DNA of 17,386 nucleotides from Flavobacterium psychrophilum (GTDB lineage: Bacteria; Bacteroidota; Bacteroidia; Flavobacteriales; Flavobacteriaceae), in NCBI GenBank assembly GCA_020720185.1, contig DYPB01000042.1:1-17386 (forward strand). Reading direction: 5' to 3'. This document shows, piece by piece, positions 1 through 9,400 of the stretch. The notes under the pieces were generated by a model that did no database searches, was not told the DNA's origin, and was given only the letters and a program-made list of their open reading frames with translations. The position numbers were made by a program, and so were the translations under genes. How positions within the stretch are numbered: position 1 is the first letter of the stretch; each line of letters opens with the position of its first letter.

Positions 1-1117
<1,117 letters not shown>

Positions 1118-1244
1118 GTTTTCGGGCTTGGCGAAGGTGGCGATTTTCACCACAAATGTTGATGCGGAGAACCAAACTTTGATTAACCACAAATGTGTCT
1201 GCGGAGCACTGAACCTCCACTTTTGCCAAACCCGTGTTAGCGGT
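1118..1244 (-). repeat. attC-like imperfect palindrome at the 3' end of the DUF262 gene
   Basis: An 18-bp arm CGGGCTTGGCGAAGGTGG (1123-1140) matches the reverse complement of 1217-1234 at 15 of 18 positions. The 76-bp loop holds two 37-bp-spaced copies of a partly conserved unit. The element abuts the DUF262 stop codon, which lies inside GTTAGCGGT (1236-1244). On the cassette strand the order is ACCGCTAAC, palindrome, CCCGAAAAC. This copies the order R'' box, paired stem, R' box of integron attC sites, with R' supplied by the other end of the unit when circular. The size, about 127 bp, is within the range of attC sites. The inverted repeat is seen directly; the recombination role is inference. 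Confidence 0.55.
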
Positions 1245-3084
1245 TCGGTGTTTCTCCTTTGTTAAATATAAATTTCACAATTCGTTCTGTTGCTTTTATT
1301 GTTGCTGTGTCAATATCGTCTTTTGTCCAAGTGTCTTTGGGATATGCTGTCAAAGCCAAAGCAATGGCATATTTGCTGTCTTTGAAGCCAGATTTGTTAT
1401 CAATTGAATTTTGCTTTTTTGTCTTGAACCATTCTCGCCCAATTGACTTATTTATGTCTTCTTCAAGCAATATTTTGTTCCCAAGTTTGTTTACAACACT
1501 ATTAAACTCTTCTTTTGTTGTAATATTTGCATCTTGTTGTATTGTCGTTATGTTACGACCACTTGAAGGCATTATATGTTCAATGTTTACATTCTCTGCG
1601 AAGTAAAACTTAGTTTCTTTGTTTTTAGAGTAAAGGTATTCGTTAATAAAAACAAGTAGATTTTTATCGTATTCAATAATTGCATCCGAAATAGTTTCTT
1701 CTTTCCAATTGTTCTTGATGTGTTCATTGAAATTATTTTTGATAATGTCAATTGAAACATTTTTGTCAACTAATTTAATGTTCTCACCAAACAGAAATGT
1801 CTTGAATTTAGAACTTGAATAGCCAGCATCACTCAATTCTAATATGGTAAATAACCTTAGTAAACATTCACATAAGTCCAAAATATTTTCTTCTGTGATT
1901 TCCGTTATTTCGTAACGATGTAAGTAAGCCGACAAAAACAACTTAGCATTCTCGTTACATTTCAAAAGCAATTTTACAGTCGGATAATCTTTGATGTTAT
2001 TCCAAATGGTTGTTATTTTAGTTAAGTCATTACACAACAATAATGGTTCATTCAACAATTCTTTTTTAATGTCAGTATAATATCTTCTTAAACCTGGTGT
2101 TGTTACATCAACTGATTCATTTCCTTCTTTGTTAGTGCTTATATATTCTTTGTTGATGGCACGATTTATATACATAAATTGTTGTAAAACAGCATCAATG
2201 TCTATGATTTTTCGGTTACTTAGTTCATTCGCTAATTTGTTGATGGTTTCCCATTGGTCGTTAAATGTTTTTTTGTCATCACCAGCATTTGAGTATAGTT
2301 GTGCAGAAATTATATCGGCATCTGAAAGTGGCATACCAGTAGAGTTTAGCGAATTAAACATTGTAATCGCTTGCTCAATTTGCCAACTACGAATTTCAAT
2401 GACTTGGCATTTCTCCAAAAATATTTTTGCAAATTGATTTAGTTGGGATTCTGGCTTTTCGCCTAACTTGTTAAAAAAGTATTTGAAGTTGCGAAAGTGA
2501 TTTGTGTATTTATTGTCTTTTTGTTTTCTTGGAATTTTATGGACGTTCTGTTCAGATGTAATAAAATCTGCTGCTTCTATAATTGTTTTTACTTCTTTGG
2601 GAAATAATTCATTTATCGATTTGTTTTCTATTATTAAGATGTTTTGCGTTTTTGCATAATCTTTTAGCATTGAAGGAATGTCTTCATCTTCTGCTTTATA
2701 CAAAATCGCCATAATTTTATTTCTGTTGGCTTTAAGTCCTGCTTTAAGTGCTTCTGATTCTTCATCGTCAGAAACTTTTGGAATAGCTTCATTTAATTGC
2801 ATTAACAATGCTTTAAGCAATAACAAAAAAGTCGTTGTGCGTTGTTGTCCGTCAATTAAACTGAATTTATGAGTTTCTGAACAATCTACGATGATTGTCC
2901 CGAAAAAATAAGGGTCGCTTGCGTTAGATACAATAAACGAATCAATGTCTTGCCATAATTTATCACATTGAGTTATGTCCCAAGAGTAACCACGCTGATA
3001 TTCAGGAATTACAAAATTTTCGGATTTGTCGAGTTTAAGGAATTTGCTAATTAATTTCAGCGTTGGTTCAATATTTTTTGCCAT
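1237..3084 (-). CDS. DUF262 and DUF1524 (GmrSD-like) protein, probable defence nuclease
   Basis: The protein has 615 residues. The N-terminal DUF262 part shows IPEYQRGYSW (26-35), FFGTIIV (60-66) and the signature DGQQR (78-82) in LIDGQQRTTTFLLL, which belongs to a ParB/sulfiredoxin-like nucleotide-binding fold. The C-terminal DUF1524 part shows NIEHIMPSS (His503) and KLGNKILLE (Asn536), the HNH-type nuclease motif. Known relatives with both domains are GmrSD-type restriction enzymes, which use nucleotides and cut modified phage DNA; here both halves are in one chain, as in many members. Target specificity cannot be read from sequence. The start ATG 3084-3082 follows an A-rich leader, and the TAA stop lies inside the terminal repeat of the cassette. 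No methylase or partner gene is nearby, as expected if it acts on modified DNA alone. Confidence 0.88.
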   Translation of the reverse strand: MAKNIEPTLKLISKFLKLDKSENFVIPEYQRGYSWDITQCDKLWQDIDSFIVSNASDPYFFGTIIVDCSETHKFSLIDGQQRTTTFLLLLKALLMQLNEAIPKVSDDEESEALKAGLKANRNKIMAILYKAEDEDIPSMLKDYAKTQNILIIENKSINELFPKEVKTIIEAADFITSEQNVHKIPRKQKDNKYTNHFRNFKYFFNKLGEKPESQLNQFAKIFLEKCQVIEIRSWQIEQAITMFNSLNSTGMPLSDADIISAQLYSNAGDDKKTFNDQWETINKLANELSNRKIIDIDAVLQQFMYINRAINKEYISTNKEGNESVDVTTPGLRRYYTDIKKELLNEPLLLCNDLTKITTIWNNIKDYPTVKLLLKCNENAKLFLSAYLHRYEITEITEENILDLCECLLRLFTILELSDAGYSSSKFKTFLFGENIKLVDKNVSIDIIKNNFNEHIKNNWKEETISDAIIEYDKNLLVFINEYLYSKNKETKFYFAENVNIEHIMPSSGRNITTIQQDANITTKEEFNSVVNKLGNKILLEEDINKSIGREWFKTKKQNSIDNKSGFKDSKYAIALALTAYPKDTWTKDDIDTATIKATERIVKFIFNKGETPNR

Positions 3085-3177
3085 TTTATTTTTGTCTTTT
3101 ATTTTATGTTGTCTTGTCGTTCGTTATTTTGAGTTTTTCTAATTCGGTGCTGGTCGTCCTACACTGACCGCTAACTT
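3085..3177 (-). other. Cassette 5' leader with terminal repeat GTTAGCGGT
   Basis: Reading along the minus strand, the pfkA stop TAA is followed by AA and then GTTAGCGGTCAGTGTAGGAC at the cassette end. The remainder before the DUF262 ATG is purine-rich, with ACGACAAGACAACATAAAAT. No TAnnTTTG box is seen, so the gene may depend on transcription coming from pfkA, as promoterless integron cassettes do. This dependence is inference. Confidence 0.45.
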
Positions 3178-4164
3178 TTAGGTTGACATTATATCCGAAA
3201 CTCTTAAAAGTTCTTTATCAATAGGATAGTGTCCTTTTATGGCTTGTTCTAATGGTGTTAGTTCTATTTTATCTTGCATTACTCCCACCATATAATTCGA
3301 TTTTCCTTCTAATAAGGATTCTACGGCTTTTACGCCTAATCTACTGGCTAAAACTCGGTCATAACATGAGGGTGGACCGCCTCTTTGCATGTGTCCTAAA
3401 ACCGAAACTCTAACATCGTATTCTGGTAAATGTTCCTCTACATAATCTTTTAATTCAAAAACATTTTTGCCCATTTTATCGCCTTCGGCAACTACTACAA
3501 TACTTGATGATTTACCTGATTCTTTAGATTTTTTTAAGGATTCTAATAATCGGTCTAAACCTAAATCTTCTTCGGGTATTAAAATTTCTTCAGCACCTGC
3601 CCCAATTCCTGCATTTAATGCAATATGACCTGCATCTCTACCCATTACTTCCACAAAAAACAGTCGGTTGTGGGAGCTGGCAGTATCTCTGATTTTGTCA
3701 ATACAATCAACCACTGTGTTCAAAGCTGTATCGTATCCCAAGGTGTGGCTCGTGCCAAAAATGTCGTTGTCAATCGTACCAGGAATTCCCATTACTGGAA
3801 AGCCGAATTCTTTATTAAAAATTTCTGCACCCGTAAAAGTGCCATCTCCACCAATAAGAACTATTCCATCAATATTGTTTTTTTGTAAATTTCCATAAGC
3901 TTTTTGGCGTCCTTCAACAGTCATGAAATCTTTTGAACGAGCTGATTTTAGAATTGTACCGCCTTTATTTACAATATTATTTACGGATCGAGGTCCCATT
4001 TCTTTAAAATCGCCTTCTATCATTCCTTGATAACCTCGATAAATGCCAACGCATTCGATATTATGAAAGGCACAAGTTCGAACCACGGCTCGAATTGCAG
4101 CATTCATTCCTGGTGAATCTCCGCCAGAAGTTAAAACTCCTATTTTTTTAATTTTCTCTGACAT
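3178..4164 (-). CDS. pfkA: ATP-dependent 6-phosphofructokinase
   Basis: The enzyme phosphorylates fructose-6-phosphate to fructose-1,6-bisphosphate, the committed step of glycolysis. Its 328 residues match the short bacterial PfkA form. GVLTSGGDSPGMNAAIR (about 9-25) is the ATP site. GGDGTF (105-110) with Gly108 and PGTIDND (128-134) with Gly129 carry glycines at the two positions where pyrophosphate-dependent enzymes carry Asp and Lys, so ATP is the likely donor. Asp132 is the catalytic base, and MGRDAGHIA forms part of the sugar phosphate site. The start ATG 4164-4162 follows an A-rich leader. Downstream on the same strand is gap, but the DUF262 unit lies between them. The family call is firm. 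Confidence 0.97.
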   Translation of the reverse strand: MSEKIKKIGVLTSGGDSPGMNAAIRAVVRTCAFHNIECVGIYRGYQGMIEGDFKEMGPRSVNNIVNKGGTILKSARSKDFMTVEGRQKAYGNLQKNNIDGIVLIGGDGTFTGAEIFNKEFGFPVMGIPGTIDNDIFGTSHTLGYDTALNTVVDCIDKIRDTASSHNRLFFVEVMGRDAGHIALNAGIGAGAEEILIPEEDLGLDRLLESLKKSKESGKSSSIVVVAEGDKMGKNVFELKDYVEEHLPEYDVRVSVLGHMQRGGPPSCYDRVLASRLGVKAVESLLEGKSNYMVGVMQDKIELTPLEQAIKGHYPIDKELLRVSDIMST

Positions 4165-4181
4165 ATTTCATTTTCAATGGG

Positions 4182-4213
4182 TAAATTTATACATAAATTT
4201 ATATTTATATCAA
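4182..4213 (-). promoter_or_regulatory. Candidate pfkA promoter
   Basis: On the minus strand TTG (complement of 4211-4213) is followed after 21 bases by TAAATTTA (4182-4189). This matches the Bacteroidota -33 element and seven of eight bases of the -7 element TAnnTTTG. The ATG lies 17 bases further on. The surrounding sequence is so AT-rich that a chance match is possible. Confidence 0.35.
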
Positions 4214-4314
4214 TATTTTTTTAAATATCGTAAAAAACACATCGTTTTCGTTAATAAATTATTAAGTTGTTATTTCAAGAAGCAATAGTTTTAGGTATTT
4301 TTATTAATGTAATT

Positions 4315-4369
4315 CCCGCTTTCCGCAGTATCCACGCCCAAAAGCGTGGGATACTTGCTACAATCGGGG
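4315..4369. repeat. GC-rich hairpin, likely dispersed flavobacterial intergenic repeat
   Basis: An inner stem pairs GTATCCACGC (4328-4337) with GCGTGGGATAC (4344-4354), with one bulged C and a 6-base loop. An outer clamp pairs CCCG (4315-4318) with CGGG (4365-4368). It is much richer in G and C than its surroundings. It lies 3' of the phnA-like gene and 5' of pfkA. On neither strand does a T tract follow, so it is not a typical rho-independent terminator. From memory, intergenic repeats with CCCGCT and AATCGGGGCT ends are common in Flavobacterium genomes; I cannot check this here. Confidence 0.5.
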
Positions 4370-4428
4370 CTATTAGAACTGTTGCATTGATTTTTTAAAA
4401 ATTTCCGACCTTCAATCGTTCAACAATT

Positions 4429-5007
4429 TTACAACTTTTTCACATATTTTGTAATAATCACAATCTGTTGTCCATCAACCTTACCTTCAATATATTCGGC
4501 ATTTTCATGATCCAATCTAATATTTCTAACCGAAGTTCCTTGTTTGGCAACCATGCTTGATCCTTTGACTTTCAAGTCTTTAATTAATACAACCGAATCG
4601 CCCGAAACTAAAATTACACCATTTACATCTCGATGAATGACTTTGTTTTCATCATCTTCACCTTCGCCAGTTGCCTTGGCATATTCTAATAAATCTTCGT
4701 CCAAATACATCATTTCAAGCAATTCTTTTGTCCAACCTGTACTACTCAATCGACTTAACATTCGCCAAGCAACTACTTGAACAGCAGTGTTTTCATTCCA
4801 CATACTGTCGTTCAAACATCGCCAATGGTTTAAATCTTCCGTACCTTTATTTTCAAGCTGACTGATGCAAGTTGTGCAGGCAAAAATGCTTTCGTCCAAT
4901 CCTCCTTTTTTAGTTGGCAAAACTTGATATTCCTTTAAATTTTCGGTTGCTGCACATAATTCGCATTTGCCACCACTTCGTTTGTTTAATTCTCTTTCTA
5001 AACTCAT
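4429..5007 (-). CDS. phnA: PhnA/YjdM family zinc-ribbon protein
   Basis: The protein has 192 residues. The N-terminal part has two CxxC pairs, CELC (15-18) and CTTC (44-47), which form a zinc ribbon. The C-terminal part, from about residue 125 onward, reads VNGVILVSGDSVVLIKDLKV followed by KGSS, KQGT, VRNIRL and VDGQQIVI, the compact beta-barrel of PhnA proteins. The family was once called alkylphosphonate utilisation protein, but the Escherichia coli member is outside the C-P lyase pathway, and no phosphonate genes are seen here. The molecular role is unknown. The start ATG 5007-5005 is preceded by an A/T-rich leader, and the gene follows the helicase gene by 39 bases on the same strand, so they may be co-transcribed. 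The middle region of about 60 residues is longer than in the short E. coli protein. Confidence 0.88.
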   Translation of the reverse strand: MSLERELNKRSGGKCELCAATENLKEYQVLPTKKGGLDESIFACTTCISQLENKGTEDLNHWRCLNDSMWNENTAVQVVAWRMLSRLSSTGWTKELLEMMYLDEDLLEYAKATGEGEDDENKVIHRDVNGVILVSGDSVVLIKDLKVKGSSMVAKQGTSVRNIRLDHENAEYIEGKVDGQQIVIITKYVKKL

Positions 5008-5046
5008 TTTAATTGATAATGTATAATTGATTAATATCTTTAAACC

Positions 5047-6396
5047 TTAAATTTGAAACTTTGAATCTTCCTCTTTTTTCACTACTTTCCTTGCCACTTC
5101 AATCTTAAATTTTTTGCCTTTCATCTTTTCTTCCTTTATATTATGAAGCAAATCTTTTACTTTATTAAATTTTACCGCAGCAAATGAGATAAAATCTTTT
5201 ACTTCAATTATTCCTAAATCGTGTTTTTCTAATTTTCCTTTTTGAGAAAAAAATCCTACAATATCAATTTTATTTAATTTATTTTTTTTGCCTCCGCTGA
5301 TATAAATAGTCTGATATTCAGGAGGTTTTGGTAATGATTTTGGTTCTTCAACTTTAAAAACCGACATATTATAATCTATATAATCTAATTTTTTTTCTGA
5401 TTCATTATGAATTATATAAGCTGTTCCTGAGGCTAACATTCTGGCAGTTCTACCATTACGATGTGTAAATTCGTCTTCTTTTAATGGTAAATGATAATGA
5501 ATTACATGTTTCATTTCTGGAATATCCAATCCTCGAGCGGCCAAATCTGTTGTAATTAAATAGCTAATACTGCCGTTTCGGAACTGAATTAATGCCCGTT
5601 CTCGTTCGTCTTGATCCATACCGCCGTGATAATAAGTGGCATAAATTCCTTTTTCATTAAGTGTGTCGCTAATTCTTTCGGCGGTATCTCGATGGTTGCA
5701 AAAAACGATGGCTTGTTGAGATTTCAGACTGCAAATCAAATTAAACAAACATCCAATTTTATCTTTATCTTTGGAAATTACCATTTTTTTTTCCAAATTT
5801 GATTTTTCAGCTTCATTCGGAATGAAATCTAAAATCGTTGGATTAATGACTCGTGTATATTTCGGAATTTCAATATCAGAAGTTGCTGAAACTAGAATTC
5901 GTTTGTTCAATTTTGTCAATTTACCAATGATAAAAGACATTTGCTCGTGAAACCCGAGTTGTAATGATTTGTCAAATTCGTCTAAAACCAACGACTGAAT
6001 TTTATCAACCCGAAAGGAATCTCTGTCAATGTGATCAGTAATTCTGCCAGGAGTTCCAATTAAAACTGCAGGAGGATTTGATAAATTTTTTATTTCAATA
6101 TCAATAGAATGCCCGCCATAACAAGTGTTTACTTTATAATTGGTATTCATTTTTTTCCAAACCTGTTCAATTTGTAAGCCTAATTCTCTTGAAGGAACTA
6201 AAATTAAACATTGCACTGATAAAATTTCAGGCTGTAATAATTCAAAAATAGGTAATAAAAAAGCTATTGTTTTTCCAGATCCTGTTGGCGAAAGCAACAA
6301 AATATTATTGTCATTTATAATAGTTTCTTGAGCTGTAATCTGCATTTCGTTTAGTGTCGAAATACCTAAATTTTGTAAAATGTTGTTAGATTTCAT
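5047..6396 (-). CDS. dbpA: DEAD-box RNA helicase, DbpA type
   Basis: The protein unwinds RNA with ATP and is probably active in ribosome assembly. From the chosen start it has 449 residues. Motif I is SPTGSGKT (36-43). Further on come LVPSREL, TPGR, DEFD (the DEAD box, here with Phe for Ala), SAT (motif III), TTDLAARGLDIP and HRNGRTAR (motif VI). A C-terminal region starting YQTIYISGGKKNKLNKIDIV fits the DbpA RNA-binding domain, which in E. coli recognises hairpin 92 of 23S rRNA. I chose ATG 6396-6394 (MKSNNILQNLG) rather than the longest frame from 6444, because the extra 16 residues overlap tamB and are not family-like, and because a promoter box sits just before 6396. The specificity for 23S rRNA is inferred from the C-terminal domain. 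Confidence 0.9.
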   Translation of the reverse strand: MKSNNILQNLGISTLNEMQITAQETIINDNNILLLSPTGSGKTIAFLLPIFELLQPEILSVQCLILVPSRELGLQIEQVWKKMNTNYKVNTCYGGHSIDIEIKNLSNPPAVLIGTPGRITDHIDRDSFRVDKIQSLVLDEFDKSLQLGFHEQMSFIIGKLTKLNKRILVSATSDIEIPKYTRVINPTILDFIPNEAEKSNLEKKMVISKDKDKIGCLFNLICSLKSQQAIVFCNHRDTAERISDTLNEKGIYATYYHGGMDQDERERALIQFRNGSISYLITTDLAARGLDIPEMKHVIHYHLPLKEDEFTHRNGRTARMLASGTAYIIHNESEKKLDYIDYNMSVFKVEEPKSLPKPPEYQTIYISGGKKNKLNKIDIVGFFSQKGKLEKHDLGIIEVKDFISFAAVKFNKVKDLLHNIKEEKMKGKKFKIEVARKVVKKEEDSKFQI

Positions 6397-6400
6397 TTGG

Positions 6401-6408
6401 CAAAGGTA
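6401..6408 (-). promoter_or_regulatory. TAnnTTTG promoter box of dbpA, near-leaderless
   Basis: The minus strand reads TACCTTTG, an exact match to the Bacteroidota -7 consensus TAnnTTTG, and the ATG of the helicase begins only five bases after its G. The mRNA would therefore start at or next to the start codon. The box lies just after the tamB stop codon (6419-6421). No good TTG is seen at -33, so the match rests on the -7 box and its position. Confidence 0.5.
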
Positions 6409-6418
6409 AGAAAAGTAA

Positions 6419-9400
6419 CTAACCTTTTTTCTTTTTGTCATCAACAGGCATTATTGCATTTAATTTTGTATCTTGTTTTGGTTCGTTGGTAGGTTTTTTA
6501 TTTTCTGGATTTTTTTCTATTTTCTTTTTAAAAATTTTATTCACCAATTCGCTAAAAGTATCAAAATCAACCTCATACGAAACCCCAAGACCTTGTGTAT
6601 AACCAATTCCTTCTCCAATATAATTAATCTCATTTTCTCGATTATATACTTTCAAATACATTGTACCATCTTCATTTACACGATATTGAATTTCAAGATT
6701 TCCAACTATTGCCGATTCGTTTACACCACCAACGGGTACACCAACCTTGCCATTTATTGTTATTCTATCATTTACTTGTGTACTAATATTTACATCAAAA
6801 CGACTATTTACCTTTGTGCCTGTTGTTGTCTTTTCTGCTTGATTATAAGCAACACCTAGCTTGATTTTACTGTCTTCATCCTGAAATAAATCATCAAATA
6901 AATGACCTGCTTTTTCAAATAAATTATTATAAACTAAAGCCGTCTGATTTAAACCTTCTTGACTCAAAAAACTGCCAGAACCTAATAAAACCATTGCTTG
7001 TTTCTGGCGAATTTGTTTATCTTCTAATTTTGTCTGAATTTCTGATTTCAGTACAGAATTTACTGTTGGAAAATCAATATTAAAATCAGATTCTGGACGA
7101 CTTAAATTTCCAGTAATTCCAATAGTTACAACAGTTGGAACTTGTTTGCTAAACGATGGATTGTCTAACAATACACCAGGATTTGCACTTATTTTATTAT
7201 AAACGGCTTCAATATTCAATTCGGCTTTAAGTGGGTCGCCATTCCAAACAATACTTCCACCTTTTTTTACATCAAACGATTTGTCAATTAAGCCACCGTA
7301 TTTAAAATTGTATTTTCCTGTTAGAATATAAAAATCTCCATACATTTCAAATTTACCTAAAGTATTGATAGCCAGCTGTAAAGTTCCTAAACCATTTCCT
7401 TTCATTCCGTGCTTTGAATCCCTATTCAAAATCACTTCTATATAGGCATTTCTATTAATATCTAAATCAAAATTTAAGGATAATCCTGCATAATTTTCAG
7501 TTTCTACTGTGCCTTTTTTGATGTTTTCTTTTTCCTTTGAGGTTACAAAATGAATGTAATTATTATTTCCAAGACTTTCACTATCATTTACAGGAATTTT
7601 AATATCTGTTCCTTTATTTGACGATGCATTTACATTAATTGTTAGAGCATCAACAGATCCAAAAATTTGTGCCTTACCGTTTATAAATGCCTTTCCATAA
7701 TAAGCGGCATCTTCACTATCCTGAGTATCCAATGCTACTATATTATTAGAGTCTATATTCAAATCTAAAGCCCAATCTCCAAAGTTTTTATGAGAAATAT
7801 TACCAGTTAATTTTCCTTTAGTTTCATATTTTGTATCTTTTAAAACGATATTATTGAAAATAAATTTATCTCGAGTTACATCAACAATAGTCTGATTATC
7901 AAACTTATATTCTGTATTAATGTATGGTATTTTTAGTCCAGCATCATCAATAAACAATCTTCCATTCATATCAAATTTTTCTACATCCCCATTAATTCTG
8001 GCTTTACCAGATGCAAATCCTTGTATATTAGAGATGGTGCTACCGCCTATTGTACTTAAAATTCCGAGATTGAATTTCTCGAAATCTAAATTCAGATCAA
8101 GTGTAGTTTTATTGTCATCAATAATTAAATTTCCAATGGCATTAAATGCTTTTACATTTTTGTTTTGAATGCTTGAATTTATCTCAAAATTCTTTAATAC
8201 ATCGTCGCCTTTAATATCTAATTTTAAGTTTCCAAGTAGATTATTATTTATTTTTAAGTTTTCAATTTTAAGATTTGATATAGGTTGGTAAATATTGTTT
8301 TTCTGATTAATTGCTACCTCTCCATTAAGCAATCCATCAAAAATAAATTTATCTAAAGAAGGTGTAATTTGTTTTAAATCAACATTTTCAAAATTTAATT
8401 TTAAGTTTTTATTTTTTTTGCCTTGAAGATTTCCAAGTAAATTAATTTTCTGATTATCATGAGAAAGTACAATATTTTCTATCAAAAAATTACTTAAATT
8501 TTTATCAAAAACTATTTTATTATCAGTTGTTGATTGTTCATTTAAGAACCATAAATTATCTTTAAATTTCACTTCCGATTTTTTTACACCAACTACATTT
8601 TTATTATCAGCATTTATCGTATGATAGAGGTTTAGATTGTAATAATCGGTTGCTTTTTTGCCTCCTTTAAATTCAGTTCTAAAAAGTAAGGTGTCATTTT
8701 TAGTAACATTTATCAAACTAAAATCACTAACTTTATATTGTTTGGTTCTTATGCTATCTAATTCAATATAAGCATTATACAAAGGATTTCGATTATCAAT
8801 TTTAACTTTAATATTGTCAAAATAATTATTAAAAGCAACGATTTGTGGAGTAGAAAAATTGAATTTAAAATCATTATCGTCCGAACTCATAGTTCCGTGA
8901 ATTTTGGTATTTTTTCCAATTTCAATTCCTGGATAAAAAATTTCTATAATTTTATTATAAATATTAAAATCAAATTTCAAAAATTGCCCTTTTTGTATCT
9001 TATTTGGTTTATAATTTGTATACAAACTTCCGATTGAGTTTTCCAACATTTTTTGTAATAATGCAAATTTGAACTTCCCAACAATTTGACCCTCAATGAT
9101 ATCTGGAGAGTTTACTTTTATTGTACGAATGTTATTTTTATCAAAAACGGAGTTAATTTCAAAATCAATAAAAGTATAAGTATTTTTTTTGTTTTGATAA
9201 AAAATATCTGCAAATTTAATATTTCCTATTAGATTATCAATTGAATTTCCTGCAACATTCATTTTTAAATTGCCTTTAAAATTTGATATAGAATCTTTTA
9301 TGAAATTTAATTTTTTTAAATTGGCAAAACTAATTTTTGTATCAAAATCATAATGTTTTTTTTCTTTACTTAAATCAACAATTCCTTTAAATTCCATCAA

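Larger units (their letters stand above)
1118..3175 (-). mobile_element. Putative gene cassette carrying a DUF262/DUF1524 gene
   Basis: The unit has one gene, a 93-base leader beginning GTTAGCGGT (complement of 3167-3175), and a 3' palindrome. GTTAGCGGT at 1236-1244 and ACCGCTAAC at 3167-3175 form a perfect 9-bp inverted repeat around the gene. The unit sits 2 bases after the pfkA stop codon and before the gap leader, so it looks inserted into a pfkA-gap spacer. No transposase or integrase is encoded in the window and no target-site duplication is visible. Joining the ends would give AAAAC-GTTAGCG, an integron-like crossover core. The boundaries are uncertain by one base because the crossover G is shared. 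A non-integron insertion element is an alternative. Confidence 0.5.

Noticed and set aside
1118..3175. Ordinary transposon with terminal inverted repeats
   Set aside because: No transposase is encoded and no target duplication is seen; the 9-bp repeats lie at the gene, while the long palindrome is only on one side, which fits a cassette better.
3625..3898. Plus-strand open frames inside pfkA
   Set aside because: They are antisense shadows of a conserved gene with no domain and no leader of their own.
4315..4369. Hairpin as a rho-independent terminator
   Set aside because: No T run follows the stem on either strand; kept as a repeat instead.
5047..6444. Helicase start at ATG 6444, the longest frame
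   Set aside because: It overlaps the tamB coding end, adds 16 residues not typical of the family, and lies upstream of the TACCTTTG promoter box; ATG 6396 fits better.
6473..9037. Plus-strand hydrophobic frames within tamB
   Set aside because: Their Ile/Phe/Tyr-rich composition comes from reading AT-rich tamB codons backward; no start signals are seen.
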